The position numbers and the translations under genes are program-made. A stretch of 49,523 bases of DNA from Ignavibacteria bacterium RIFCSPLOWO2_12_FULL_56_21 (GTDB lineage: Bacteria > Bacteroidota > Ignavibacteria > UBA10030), in the NCBI GenBank assembly GCA_001802945.1, contig MHAK01000091.1:1-49523 (forward strand), read 5' to 3'. Shown here piece after piece: positions 33,554 to 41,683 of this stretch (the stretch's first letter is position 1; every line of letters begins with the position of its first letter). The notes beneath the pieces are model-generated. The model saw only the letters and a program-made list of their open reading frames with translations. It did not search any database and had not been told where the DNA came from.

Positions 33554-35077
33554 ATGATGCCGCTGTTCCTTGCACTGCTGACGGCAGCTCAACCTATCGT
33601 CGGCGACACTTCGGTCGTCGCGCGTGTCGGCGGCATCGCCATCACCGCCGACGAACTCCTGACCAGCTACGAGTTCGGTCCCGCCTTTGTCAAGCGGTCG
33701 CCGGACCGTCTGCGGCGCCATCTGGAGTACATGATCAATGAGCGCCTGCTTGCGCTGGAAGCATTGCGGCTCGGGTTCGACACGACCTCGTTTGTGAGTG
33801 AACGTCGTGAAGCGTTGGCGGAGGATCTGGCGGTCGAACAGCTGTATCGGGACGTCATCCTCTCACGCGTTCACCTTTCGGACGACCAGATCGCGCTTGA
33901 TGCTGTTCGCGCGGGGACGACGGTACTCATGCGATGGATCTATTGTCCGACAGAGACCGAAGCACTGCGCGTCCAGAACGATCTTCTTCGTGGAGCGCCA
34001 TTCGATTCGTTGTTCGCCAGGAACCTGGATTCGTTGATCAGCGAAGGGAGCCGGTCGCTCGAAACGACAGTACTGAGGCTTGAGCGGGACAATCCGATCG
34101 TTGCCGCCGCTCTTGAGAGGCTTCACGAGGGCGAAAGTTCCGGCCCCATCCGAGGGCCCGACGGCGTCTATATCTTTCATCTTGACCGCATGATGCGAAA
34201 TCCGTTGATCACGCAAACGGAGGCAGCAAAGCTTCGTCATGACGCCGTCGCCATGCGAAGCCGGATGATTGCGGATAGTCTTGCAGAAGGATATGTACGT
34301 GCGAAGATGATGGAATCCAACCCCGTCATCAAAGCCGAAGGCTTCAACATCGTTCGTGCGTTGATCGGCGATCGGGGACTATCCCACGATACACGTGTGC
34401 AGTGGAATATTCCGACTACCTACTGGACAGAAGCCGGCCCGCAGCCGATCAGCACTTCCGGCACAATGATGGACAGGCCGCTGGTGACGTTCGGGGCAAG
34501 AACATTCACTGTGCGCGATTATGCGCGATGGTATGACATTCGGCAGTTCCAGCTCGATACACGCTCGCCCGAAGCTTTCAACAGCAGCGTGAAACGGACG
34601 GTCTGGAAAATGGTGCAGGACAGGCTCTTAAGCGAAGAAGCATCGTCGCGAGGCATGTTCGAACGAACGGATATCGTGCTCCGCTCGCGCGAGTGGAGAA
34701 CGAAGCTCCTGTATCTCGCCGGTCGGTCGCATGTAATGCGTTCGATCCAGATTACGGACAACGACCTTCGACAACGATATTCACGGGAGAGAAAGCGCCT
34801 GAGAGACGGATCGGGTCAAATACCTGCTTTTGAAGCAGTCCGGCAGAGATTGTGGGAGGTCGAATACGCTATGCGGGAATCCCGCACGTTAAACGATGCG
34901 ATCGCCGGGTTGCGAAAGAGAACGGGAGTCTGGGTTGACGAGACAAAAGTGAAGGAACTGCAAGACAGCATTCCGGCCGACTCGAGACCTCTTGAAGCGG
35001 TCTTCTACAAGCCGGGCGGAACGTTTCCCCGTGTCGCATTTCCGACAATAGACGAAGCGTGGGAGCGGCTGAAGTGA
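33554..35077 (+). CDS. SurA-like peptidyl-prolyl isomerase / periplasmic chaperone
   Basis: 507 residues. A short signal-like N-terminus (MMPLFLALLTAAQPIVG) precedes a SurA_N-like helical domain (~20-110; VVARVGGIAITADELLTSYE, LEYMINERLLALEALRLG). A parvulin-like rotamase domain (~115-215) follows, with LMRWIYCPTETEALRVQNDL, APFDSLFAR and GPIRGPDGVYIFHLDRM. A second alpha-helical part with a repeat of the N-domain theme (~290-410; TFTVRDYARWYDIRQFQ) comes last. Known role: helping outer-membrane and secreted proteins fold. It is embedded in the transporter/glycosidase operon (6 bases after the permease), which suggests it serves the large barrel or secreted proteins of this locus. Confidence 0.82.
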   Translation: MMPLFLALLTAAQPIVGDTSVVARVGGIAITADELLTSYEFGPAFVKRSPDRLRRHLEYMINERLLALEALRLGFDTTSFVSERREALAEDLAVEQLYRDVILSRVHLSDDQIALDAVRAGTTVLMRWIYCPTETEALRVQNDLLRGAPFDSLFARNLDSLISEGSRSLETTVLRLERDNPIVAAALERLHEGESSGPIRGPDGVYIFHLDRMMRNPLITQTEAAKLRHDAVAMRSRMIADSLAEGYVRAKMMESNPVIKAEGFNIVRALIGDRGLSHDTRVQWNIPTTYWTEAGPQPISTSGTMMDRPLVTFGARTFTVRDYARWYDIRQFQLDTRSPEAFNSSVKRTVWKMVQDRLLSEEASSRGMFERTDIVLRSREWRTKLLYLAGRSHVMRSIQITDNDLRQRYSRERKRLRDGSGQIPAFEAVRQRLWEVEYAMRESRTLNDAIAGLRKRTGVWVDETKVKELQDSIPADSRPLEAVFYKPGGTFPRVAFPTIDEAWERLK

Positions 35078-35098
35078 TCACAATCGAGAAAGACCCAA

Positions 35099-35230
35099 AA
35101 GACAAACGCCAAGATGCCAAGAGCACATAATATGGCAGCGTCCGCCAAGGACGCCAAGAAGAATTGTATGATGAGACCAGGTTTCTTGACACATCTTGAC
35201 GTGCTTGGCATTCTTGGCGTCTTTGCGTTG
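35099..35230. repeat. GCCAAG/CTTGGC dispersed repeat, inverted pair, overlapping a gene start
   Basis: Left arm 35099-35126 (AAACGCCAAGATGCCAAGAG), a middle copy 35139-35161 (CCGCCAAGGACGCCAAGAAG) and the inverse right arm 35198-35230 (GTGCTTGGCATTCTTGGCGT, CTTTGCG). The right arm lies in frame within the next gene and codes for the hydrophobic core of its signal peptide. A related copy is at 41728-41757. Confidence 0.7.
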
Positions 35231-37735
35231 AACGGAATAGCACTTCCAGGTCTTCTCGCAACGGCCCAGGATCCGCTTCGCTATTCCTTTGCAGGCCGCC
35301 GCGGGCAGGTGGAAGTTGGCGGGCCATTCGCCGCAGCCGAGTTCCATGACAGTAGGCCTGTTCCTTCGAGGATCGGGTTCTTTCATCCCGTTGCAAACAG
35401 TGTCGATCTCAGCACAGATTATTGGAAACGCGGTGAATCCATACCGCTTTCCATCCGGATCGACGCGGGAAGCTTCTCAAACGTGCTTGCTCGTGAATCG
35501 TGGGAGTATGACCTCAGTCCATTTGGTGTGACGTTCAGGAAGAATGAGGGAACGATCCGGATGTCGGTGTCATATGCCTTTGGTGAACGGCTTCCGGCAA
35601 TGTTCGTGACGACCACCGTCGTCAATGCCGGCGAGGACACGTTGCCAGTCGACATCGTGACTCATCTTTTGTTTGCACTTCGCACATGCCAATCGTACAC
35701 GCGACTCGATTCGTCCACGGTGGATGTCGAAGGTCCGGGCAAAATGGTTACCGCTTCGTTTTCCGAACGCGGGGCTCATCAGGCTGTGACCTTCGTCCGC
35801 AATCTTGGCGCCAGTCCAGTCGCCTGGTCCACCGATGCGGATGCGGCCGGGATCAAGGACAATGGCGAACATGCATGGTCCGGTGTGCGCGATACCGTGC
35901 TCTTCATGGACGGCCGGCGACGGAATGCGGCCCTCTTTCGGTACCGAGCTGACTTGCGTCCGGGTGATTCGGTCGTGGTCGTTCACATGATTGGAAGTAC
36001 CGAAGCCGTAACCATGCCGGAAATCTCACGGAATGCGGACATGCAATGGGCGTCGGATATCGCCCTATTTGAGGGTCGCGTTCGTCATCCGGCGAATCAA
36101 CCCTTTGAATTCACTACGGGTGACCGATGGATCGACCGGACTGCGGCATGGTCGCGCTCGCTTGTCGAAGCGAATCAACACGTTCTGGACGGTTCGCTCG
36201 TTCCGATGCCCTGCCCTGCGGAGTATAACTTCTTGTTCACGCATGACATACTGCTCAGCGGGCTTGGCATCGTCAACGTCGATGGGGAAAGAGTACGGCG
36301 CGACCTGCAATGGATCGTAAAACATGCCGACGGCACAAATATTCCGCATGCTTACTACTGGAGAGATACCTCCTTTCAGACAGAGTATTGCACTCCGTCG
36401 AACTGGAATCATTTGTGGTTTCTGATGCTTTCTGCGCGGTACATCCGGTACACGCACGACACCGCGACAGGACTGACGCTTCTTCCGTATGCAGAACGGA
36501 GTGTTCGCGATCTTTTGACCCAGGTTGGTGCTGATGACCTTGTTCATGCACCGAGACCGGACTGGTGGGACATTGGATGGCGCGACGGACCTCGCGCCTA
36601 TCTCACCGCCCTCATGTCGCGCGCGCTGGATGAGTATGTCGTCTTTCGAACATCGATCGGCCGGAGAGGAGATTCTCTTCAGTGGCTTGAAAACACGTCC
36701 ATTCGCCTCCGAACCGCGCTTCTCAAGCGACTGTGGAACGAGCGATCGGGATACCTGCTCGATAGAAACGGAAATGACATCGATCGTCACATCTTCGCCG
36801 GTCCGCTGATAGCCGCAGTCTACCGACTCCTTCCGCAGGCTGTGCTTGAGCGGCTTGTCAGGACGGCGGAGGGCAAACTGCTGGCACCCGGAGTCGGCAT
36901 TCGTGCCGTCATGCCTGCGAATTTCGACCGCGATTCAGTCAAGCGCTACTACGACATCAAGGGAAACGAGGCAGGGAATACGTACTGGTATATCAATGGA
37001 GGCGTGTGGCCGCACCTCAACGCGTGGTATGCCGTGGCGCTTCACCAGGTCGGACGCACGCAGGATGCGATAGATTTCTTCCGAACAACCATGACGCTCG
37101 ATGGAGTAGCTTCCGGACCATCGGGCATCCCTGCGATGTATGAGTATCGCATGTCGGATGTCTCGTCGAAAGACTTTGGTACCGTCGACAAGCCGTCGTT
37201 CCTTTGGGCGGGCGGATTCAATCTTTTCACGATGTATCAGCTTGCCGGAATTCGCGATGTTCCATGGAATCTCGCATTCGATCCGTCCGTTGCCGCCTGG
37301 CCCACAGTGATTGCCAGTTGGAATTATGGAGGGAAAAACATTCTGACAGTCCGCCCTGGAAAGAACGAACTGTCCGGGATCATGTGCGATGGGGTGCGGG
37401 TGCCTTCCTATGTTCTGCCGTTGGAGTATTTGGGTTCCCAGACCATCGACGTCATTCAGAATGGAATTCCCGCCCCTGTGCTGTCGGAGATAAATGCCGT
37501 CGTGCATCGGGTGTGGAAGAACGAGGCTTTTAAGACGTTGAACATCGAATGTTCTTCTTTCGAAGGACGCACAGTTGAAGCATTTCTGCTCACTCCAAAA
37601 GCAGTTGGCGCAGTGACATTGGACGGGAAAAAGTTGAAAGCAGAACGAAAAGGAAGTTCAAGGAACGAAATGCAGCGTTGGTCCGTGAAATTCCCGGGAT
37701 CTTCACGCACACAACGGCTAAAGATCACATTGTGA
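35168..37735 (+). CDS. Secreted six-hairpin glycosidase-like protein (unassigned family)
   Basis: The start is put at ATG 35168, giving a short signal peptide (MMRPG... to LLATAQ). An ATG at 35114 would add 18 polar residues coded by repeat DNA. About 855 residues. The N-terminal ~280 residues look like a beta-sandwich (super-sandwich type). From ~310 on there is an (alpha/alpha)6 barrel: FTTGDRWIDRTAAWSRSLVE, PCPAEYNFLFTHDILLSGLG, NIPHAYYWRDTSFQTEYCTP, WWDIGWRDGPRAYLTALMSR and NTYWYINGGVWPHLNAWYAV. This layout resembles GH94/GH63/amylo-1,6-glucosidase-type enzymes, but I cannot name a family. Acidic residues in RPDWWDIGWRDG and NGNDIDRH are candidates for catalysis. The next gene starts inside its stop codon. 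Confidence 0.7.
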   Translation: MMRPGFLTHLDVLGILGVFALNGIALPGLLATAQDPLRYSFAGRRGQVEVGGPFAAAEFHDSRPVPSRIGFFHPVANSVDLSTDYWKRGESIPLSIRIDAGSFSNVLARESWEYDLSPFGVTFRKNEGTIRMSVSYAFGERLPAMFVTTTVVNAGEDTLPVDIVTHLLFALRTCQSYTRLDSSTVDVEGPGKMVTASFSERGAHQAVTFVRNLGASPVAWSTDADAAGIKDNGEHAWSGVRDTVLFMDGRRRNAALFRYRADLRPGDSVVVVHMIGSTEAVTMPEISRNADMQWASDIALFEGRVRHPANQPFEFTTGDRWIDRTAAWSRSLVEANQHVLDGSLVPMPCPAEYNFLFTHDILLSGLGIVNVDGERVRRDLQWIVKHADGTNIPHAYYWRDTSFQTEYCTPSNWNHLWFLMLSARYIRYTHDTATGLTLLPYAERSVRDLLTQVGADDLVHAPRPDWWDIGWRDGPRAYLTALMSRALDEYVVFRTSIGRRGDSLQWLENTSIRLRTALLKRLWNERSGYLLDRNGNDIDRHIFAGPLIAAVYRLLPQAVLERLVRTAEGKLLAPGVGIRAVMPANFDRDSVKRYYDIKGNEAGNTYWYINGGVWPHLNAWYAVALHQVGRTQDAIDFFRTTMTLDGVASGPSGIPAMYEYRMSDVSSKDFGTVDKPSFLWAGGFNLFTMYQLAGIRDVPWNLAFDPSVAAWPTVIASWNYGGKNILTVRPGKNELSGIMCDGVRVPSYVLPLEYLGSQTIDVIQNGIPAPVLSEINAVVHRVWKNEAFKTLNIECSSFEGRTVEAFLLTPKAVGAVTLDGKKLKAERKGSSRNEMQRWSVKFPGSSRTQRLKITL

Positions 37736-38742
37736 AAGCAGCGCTTTTTACCCAATCCGGCACTGTGAACGTTGTCGACCGGCCAGAGAAACATCCGGGG
37801 CCGGGAGAGATCGTCATTGCTGTTGAAAGTTGCGGCGTGTGCGGAACGGACCTTCACATTGTCGAAGGCACGTCGCGCTCTACGCCGCCGGTGGTCCTTG
37901 GACACGAATTTGCCGGCGTTATTGAGTCGATAGGACCGGGGGTCACAGACCTGCATCCCGGGCAGAGAATCGCGGCCGACCCGAACATCTCCTGCGGCAC
38001 ATGTAGTTATTGCCGGCGCGGGCTCGTGCATTTATGCGCCCGCTTGAGAGCTCTTGGCGTGGATATCGACGGAGGAATGGCGGAACGCTGCGTTCTTCCT
38101 GCCGCTCAAGCTCATGTGCTTCCCAGGGGATTTCCCGTTGATGCGGCTCCGTTCGTCGAACCGGTTTCTTGCGCCGTCCACGGCATTGACCGGGCCGGCA
38201 TCAAGACCGGAGATACGGTGGTCATCACGGGGGGCGGTACGATCGGCCTGATCATGCTTCAATTGTCCCGTCACGCAGGAGCGTCACAGACGATCGTTGT
38301 CGAGCCGCTGGGTTGGAAACGAGAGATCGCACAGAGGCTCGGCGCAACGATTGCGGTCGACGGTACGAAAGCAAAGGAAGCTGTCCGCGATCTTACGGTC
38401 GACGGAGCGGATGTCGTGATCGAATGTGCCGGTTCGACAACAGCAGTGGATATGGCGCTGGAACTGGCCCGTCGCGGCGGGACCGTCGAAGTGTTCGGCG
38501 TATGCAGGAGTGGTCAATCGGTCTCCGTTGAACCCCACAGTCTCTTCTTCAGAGAATTGACCGTCGTCGGTTCGTACGTCAATCCGCACACGTTCGCGAG
38601 GGCGATCGAAATCCTGGCCGCCGGCATCATCCGGGTTGACGCATTCAGAGTCTCGCGATTTTCCATCGACAACGTGCATAACGCATTCAGTGTTCTGCGT
38701 GACGGCGGGACTCACAAGAGCATGATCGTTCCGGCCTCGTAA
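37732..38742 (+). CDS. Zinc-dependent polyol-type dehydrogenase
   Basis: The start is GTG 37732, overlapping the previous stop (GTGA); an ATG at 37678 lies inside the upstream gene. About 336 residues of the medium-chain dehydrogenase family. Catalytic zinc: Cys37 (CGVCGTDLHI) and His58-Glu59 (GHEFAG). Structural zinc: Cys88, 91, 94 and 102 (CGTCSYCRRGLVHLC). Rossmann motif VITGGGTIGLIMLQL. Closest in pattern to sorbitol, threonine or galactitol dehydrogenases. Together with the PfkB kinase that follows with a 1-base overlap it could make a polyol-to-ketose-to-ketose-phosphate route. That substrate is an inference. Confidence 0.92.
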   Translation: MKAALFTQSGTVNVVDRPEKHPGPGEIVIAVESCGVCGTDLHIVEGTSRSTPPVVLGHEFAGVIESIGPGVTDLHPGQRIAADPNISCGTCSYCRRGLVHLCARLRALGVDIDGGMAERCVLPAAQAHVLPRGFPVDAAPFVEPVSCAVHGIDRAGIKTGDTVVITGGGTIGLIMLQLSRHAGASQTIVVEPLGWKREIAQRLGATIAVDGTKAKEAVRDLTVDGADVVIECAGSTTAVDMALELARRGGTVEVFGVCRSGQSVSVEPHSLFFRELTVVGSYVNPHTFARAIEILAAGIIRVDAFRVSRFSIDNVHNAFSVLRDGGTHKSMIVPAS

Positions 38743-39713
38743 TGGCGAACGCTGAAGTCACATGCGTCGGCGAAGCGCTCGTCGACTTCGTTTCGTCGTC
38801 GCCTACCCGGTCGCTGTCAACAGCCACAGGATTTGTCAAAGCAGCCGGCGGAGCTCCCGCAAACGTTGCCGTGGGCTTGTCGCGATTGGGTATCCGAACG
38901 GAATTCGTTGGCACAGTGGGGGCCGACAGCTTCGGCAGGTTTCTTACCGACGAATTGCGCCGCTTCGGCGTCGGCACACGCGGCATCGTTGCCACGGACG
39001 AGGGGAAAACGCGTCTTGCGTTCGTGGCCGTTTCGAAAACAGGTGAGCGGGATTTCGAGTTTTGGGAACGCCATCCGGCGGGACAACAGCTCCACCGCAA
39101 GGACATCGACGTGCAGCGGGTCGTTCGCTCGAAGATCGTGAACATCGGACCGTTCCTGCTACTCACAAAGCCAGCTCGCACCACTGCGTACGCCGTTGCC
39201 CGGGAAGCGATTCGCCGAGGCAGTTCGGTCTGTTTCGATCCCAACCTCAGAATGTCGCTCTGGCGAGAGCCGGCTGAAGTGAAGAGGCTCGCGCTCAGAA
39301 TGATGCGAATGACGACCGTCCTGCGGATGAACGACGAAGAAGCCCGGTTCTTTACCGGAGCTCGGAATGTACGATCCGCAATCCGTGATCTTCTGGGGCT
39401 TGGCCCCCGGATTGTCGTCATCACGGAAGGAGCGCGAGGCTGCACGTTCGCGACAGAGGACGGGATACGGCGGTTGAAAGGGTTTCGTGTGCGTGCAGTG
39501 GACACGACTGGCTGCGGCGACGGATTTCTCGCGGGATTGCTCGCGGGTATCGTCCGATCCAAGGTTCCCGTCGGCCGATTTTCGGTCTCGGAACTGGCAG
39601 AGGTGTGTCGGACAGCAAATGCTGTCGGTGCGCTTGTGTCGTTGAAACGGGGTGCGATCCCGGCCATGCCGTCGGAGGAAGACGTGGTGGGATTTCTAAG
39701 AGCCCAGTCGTAA
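38742..39713 (+). CDS. PfkB-family carbohydrate kinase (fructokinase-like)
   Basis: 323 residues. Sugar-binding motif GEALVDFVSS, then AGGAPANVAVGLSRLG, FDPNLRMSLW and the C-terminal anion-hole/catalytic signature DTTGCGDGF (Cys in place of the usual Ala, catalytic Asp kept). The pattern GEALVDF...GGAPANVA...DPNLR is that of fructokinases in the PfkB superfamily. The start codon shares one base with the dehydrogenase stop, so the two are translationally coupled. Cytoplasmic, ATP-dependent phosphorylation of a ketose is likely. Confidence 0.92.
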   Translation: MANAEVTCVGEALVDFVSSSPTRSLSTATGFVKAAGGAPANVAVGLSRLGIRTEFVGTVGADSFGRFLTDELRRFGVGTRGIVATDEGKTRLAFVAVSKTGERDFEFWERHPAGQQLHRKDIDVQRVVRSKIVNIGPFLLLTKPARTTAYAVAREAIRRGSSVCFDPNLRMSLWREPAEVKRLALRMMRMTTVLRMNDEEARFFTGARNVRSAIRDLLGLGPRIVVITEGARGCTFATEDGIRRLKGFRVRAVDTTGCGDGFLAGLLAGIVRSKVPVGRFSVSELAEVCRTANAVGALVSLKRGAIPAMPSEEDVVGFLRAQS

Positions 39714-39726
39714 AGCACTGAAAGCA

Positions 39727-39762
39727 GATTCACCCGCGAATCTTCGCGAATCTACGCGAATC
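39727..39762. repeat. CGCGAATC repeat, left arm of the GxxExxY cassette
   Basis: GATTCACCCGCGAATCTTCG continues as CGAATCTACGCGAATC: three CGCGAATC-type units in tandem. Its inverse complement lies at 40227-40259, so the pair brackets the nuclease gene. Confidence 0.75.
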
Positions 39763-39814
39763 AAAGAAGCTGCAAATAGTTATTGAAATAATATTTGGTA
39801 ATTGGGGGGGGAAC

Positions 39815-40204
39815 ATGGGAAAGCTGATCTTCAAGGATGAAGTATACAGCGTGGTCGGCTGCGGCATGGAGGTATACAATCACCTAGGTAATGGCTTCCT
39901 TGAAGCCGTATACCAAGAAGCGTTTGAACTTGAGTTGTCAGATAGAACAATACCGTTTGAATCTCAAAAGTTGCTACCGATATGCTACAAGTCTCGCAAA
40001 CTCAAGAAGCAATACAAAGCCGATCTGGTCATCTCGGGATCAATAATTGTGGAATTGAAGGCTCAATCGCGCCTCACTTCAAACGATCTTTCTCAAATGA
40101 TCAATTATCTCAATGCTGCACAATTGCCATTGGGAATTCTCATCAATGTTGGAGCAGATAAAAATCTTGAATGGAAGAGAGTGGTTTTGTCCACACAAAA
40201 ATAA
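39815..40204 (+). CDS. GxxExxY-family PD-(D/E)XK nuclease-like protein
   Basis: 129 residues, the full length of the family. The name-giving motif is G27-F-L-E30-A-V-Y33. The nuclease core follows: Asp70 (YKADLVISG) and E80-L-K82 (IIVELKAQ), i.e. D-x9-E-x-K. Then come the conserved SQMINYLNAA and LPLGILINVGA segments. Family members are small, widespread in FCB and PVC bacteria and have no proven function. The gene is clearly AT-richer than both neighbours and interrupts an otherwise tight operon. It is flanked by inverted CGCGAATC repeats, which suggests arrival as a unit. A run of eight G (39804-39811) stands 3 bases before the ATG, where the ribosome site would be. Confidence 0.88.
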   Translation: MGKLIFKDEVYSVVGCGMEVYNHLGNGFLEAVYQEAFELELSDRTIPFESQKLLPICYKSRKLKKQYKADLVISGSIIVELKAQSRLTSNDLSQMINYLNAAQLPLGILINVGADKNLEWKRVVLSTQK

Positions 40205-40226
40205 CGGCACGAGATACCACCATACC

Positions 40227-40259
40227 ATTCGTGAAGATTCGCGTTGATTCGCGGGAATC
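40227..40259. repeat. CGCGAATC repeat, right arm of the GxxExxY cassette (inverted)
   Basis: ATTCGTGAAGATTCGCGTTG continues as ATTCGCGGGAATC. Read in reverse complement it is GATTCCCGCGAATCAACGCG..., aligning with the left arm at 39727-39762 with few differences. It ends 21 bases before the next start codon. Confidence 0.75.
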
Positions 40260-40280
40260 ATTTCAATTACAATTCTCTAT

Positions 40281-41672
40281 ATGATCATTCGCTCCACCAT
40301 TGGCCTTCTCCTCGCTCTCGGTTCCTGCGCCCGGGAGCAACCATCGCTCGTGAACACATCCCATCTCCGGCACCTCACGGAACGGATTTCGTTCCAGGGA
40401 GATTCTGTCGACATTATCCGCATTTATGCTGACGCGCCGAAGTACGACTGGGTGGGAGCAGGTGATGAAGGGATCGCTTGCGTCGATGATGCGGCGCGTG
40501 CTGCAGTGTTCTATCTCACCCATGCCAAGCTGATGCAGGACCGCAGCAGTCTCGACAGGGCGCGCGAACTGCTCAAATTCGTTCTTCGCATGGAGACTGA
40601 CGAAGGATTGTTCTACAACTTCATCAGGGAAGACCGTTCCATCAACACTACCGGTTCGACGAGTCTTCCATCGTTCGGATGGTGGGCGGGCCGGGGGATA
40701 TGGTCGCTCGGGCTCGGGTACCGCGTATTCCTCACATCGGACCCGGCTTTCGCGGACGTATTGTCGGAGGCCGTGGAACGTGCATTCCCGCATCTTGACA
40801 CGCTTCTGAACAACTATGGTCATGAGCGGGTCGCGTCCGGCATGCGGATTCCGGAGTGGCTCCTGTATGGTTCCGGTGCGGACGCTACATCAGAACTTGT
40901 GCTTGGACTGATCGAATACGAGAGTGCGCGTCCACAACAGCGCGTGCGCACGTACATTGAGAAGCTGTGCGAAGGCATGATGATCATGCAGGACGGTGAC
41001 ATCGGTACTTTTCCGCATGGCGCGCATCGGTCCTGGGAATCGCGTTGGCATGCGTGGGGAAATAGTCAGACGCAGGCGCTGGCGACGGCTGGGAAGTTGC
41101 TGAAGAACGATCGCATGATCGCTTCTGCGAAACGCGAAGCGGAAGGCTGGTACGGCCGACTGCTCATCCTGGGCAATCAGCGCGAACGGGATTTCGCCGA
41201 CAGCGCAAACCACAAAGAGTATGAACAGATCGCATACGATATCAGGCCGATGGCGGTGGGTCTGTTACGGCTCGGCGAAGCGACGGGGGAGGATCGATAC
41301 GCACGCATGGCGGGATTGGCCGCATCATGGTTCTTCGGCAACAACACGCCGGGTAAGCCGATGTACGACTTTCTCACGGGGCGGGGATACGACGGCATTC
41401 GATCGGGAAGCGAGGTCAATGCGAATTCCGGCGCAGAATCCACGATCGAGGCCCTGTTGACGGTGCTCGAAGTGGAACATTCCTCTGCGGCCAGGCAATA
41501 TCTGTACTGCAGAAAGGGAACCTTGAGAACAACTGCCGACGCATTGACCCGAACCATCACCGACAAAGAAGGGAAGGTGGAAGGTGCGATTCGCATAGAC
41601 CTGCGCCAGGGGCAGATGCAGCTCATCGACCGTGAACAAGCCGAAGCTATGGAAAAAGATGTCACGCAATGA
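40281..41672 (+). CDS. Lipoprotein with a six-hairpin glycosidase-like fold (unassigned)
   Basis: 463 residues with a lipoprotein signal (MIIRSTIGLLLALGSC, Cys16). Helical-hairpin repeats run through the protein: CVDDAARAAVFYLTHAKLM, DEGLFYNFIREDRSINTTGS, PSFGWWAGRGIWSLGLGYRV, WESRWHAWGNSQTQALATAG and MYDFLTGRGYDGIRSGSEVN then ANSGAESTIEALLTVL. The last two recall the C-terminal half of GH9-like and related (alpha/alpha)6 enzymes, and acidic positions in VDDAARA and AESTIEA could be catalytic. I cannot assign a family. The next gene begins within or just past its end. Location: periplasm or outer surface, anchored by lipid. Probably acts on oligosaccharides of the locus. Confidence 0.72.
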   Translation: MIIRSTIGLLLALGSCAREQPSLVNTSHLRHLTERISFQGDSVDIIRIYADAPKYDWVGAGDEGIACVDDAARAAVFYLTHAKLMQDRSSLDRARELLKFVLRMETDEGLFYNFIREDRSINTTGSTSLPSFGWWAGRGIWSLGLGYRVFLTSDPAFADVLSEAVERAFPHLDTLLNNYGHERVASGMRIPEWLLYGSGADATSELVLGLIEYESARPQQRVRTYIEKLCEGMMIMQDGDIGTFPHGAHRSWESRWHAWGNSQTQALATAGKLLKNDRMIASAKREAEGWYGRLLILGNQRERDFADSANHKEYEQIAYDIRPMAVGLLRLGEATGEDRYARMAGLAASWFFGNNTPGKPMYDFLTGRGYDGIRSGSEVNANSGAESTIEALLTVLEVEHSSAARQYLYCRKGTLRTTADALTRTITDKEGKVEGAIRIDLRQGQMQLIDREQAEAMEKDVTQ

Positions 41673-41683
41673 CGCAATGACGG
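41663..41683. repeat. ACGCAATG tandem repeat at a gene junction
   Basis: CACGCAATGACGCAATGACG holds two ACGCAATG units. It provides both the last codons and stop (VTQ-stop at 41672) of the lipoprotein gene and the ATG (41677) of the next gene. Confidence 0.5.

Noticed and set aside
35099-35230. CRISPR-like array because of repeated GCCAAG units
   Set aside because: Units are too short, irregular and inverted, there are no spacers of constant length, and no cas genes are nearby.
38687-39733. Open frame of 348 codons on the minus strand
   Set aside because: It is the antisense of the PfkB kinase gene; composition is rich in Arg/Ser/Pro as expected of a GC-rich antisense frame.
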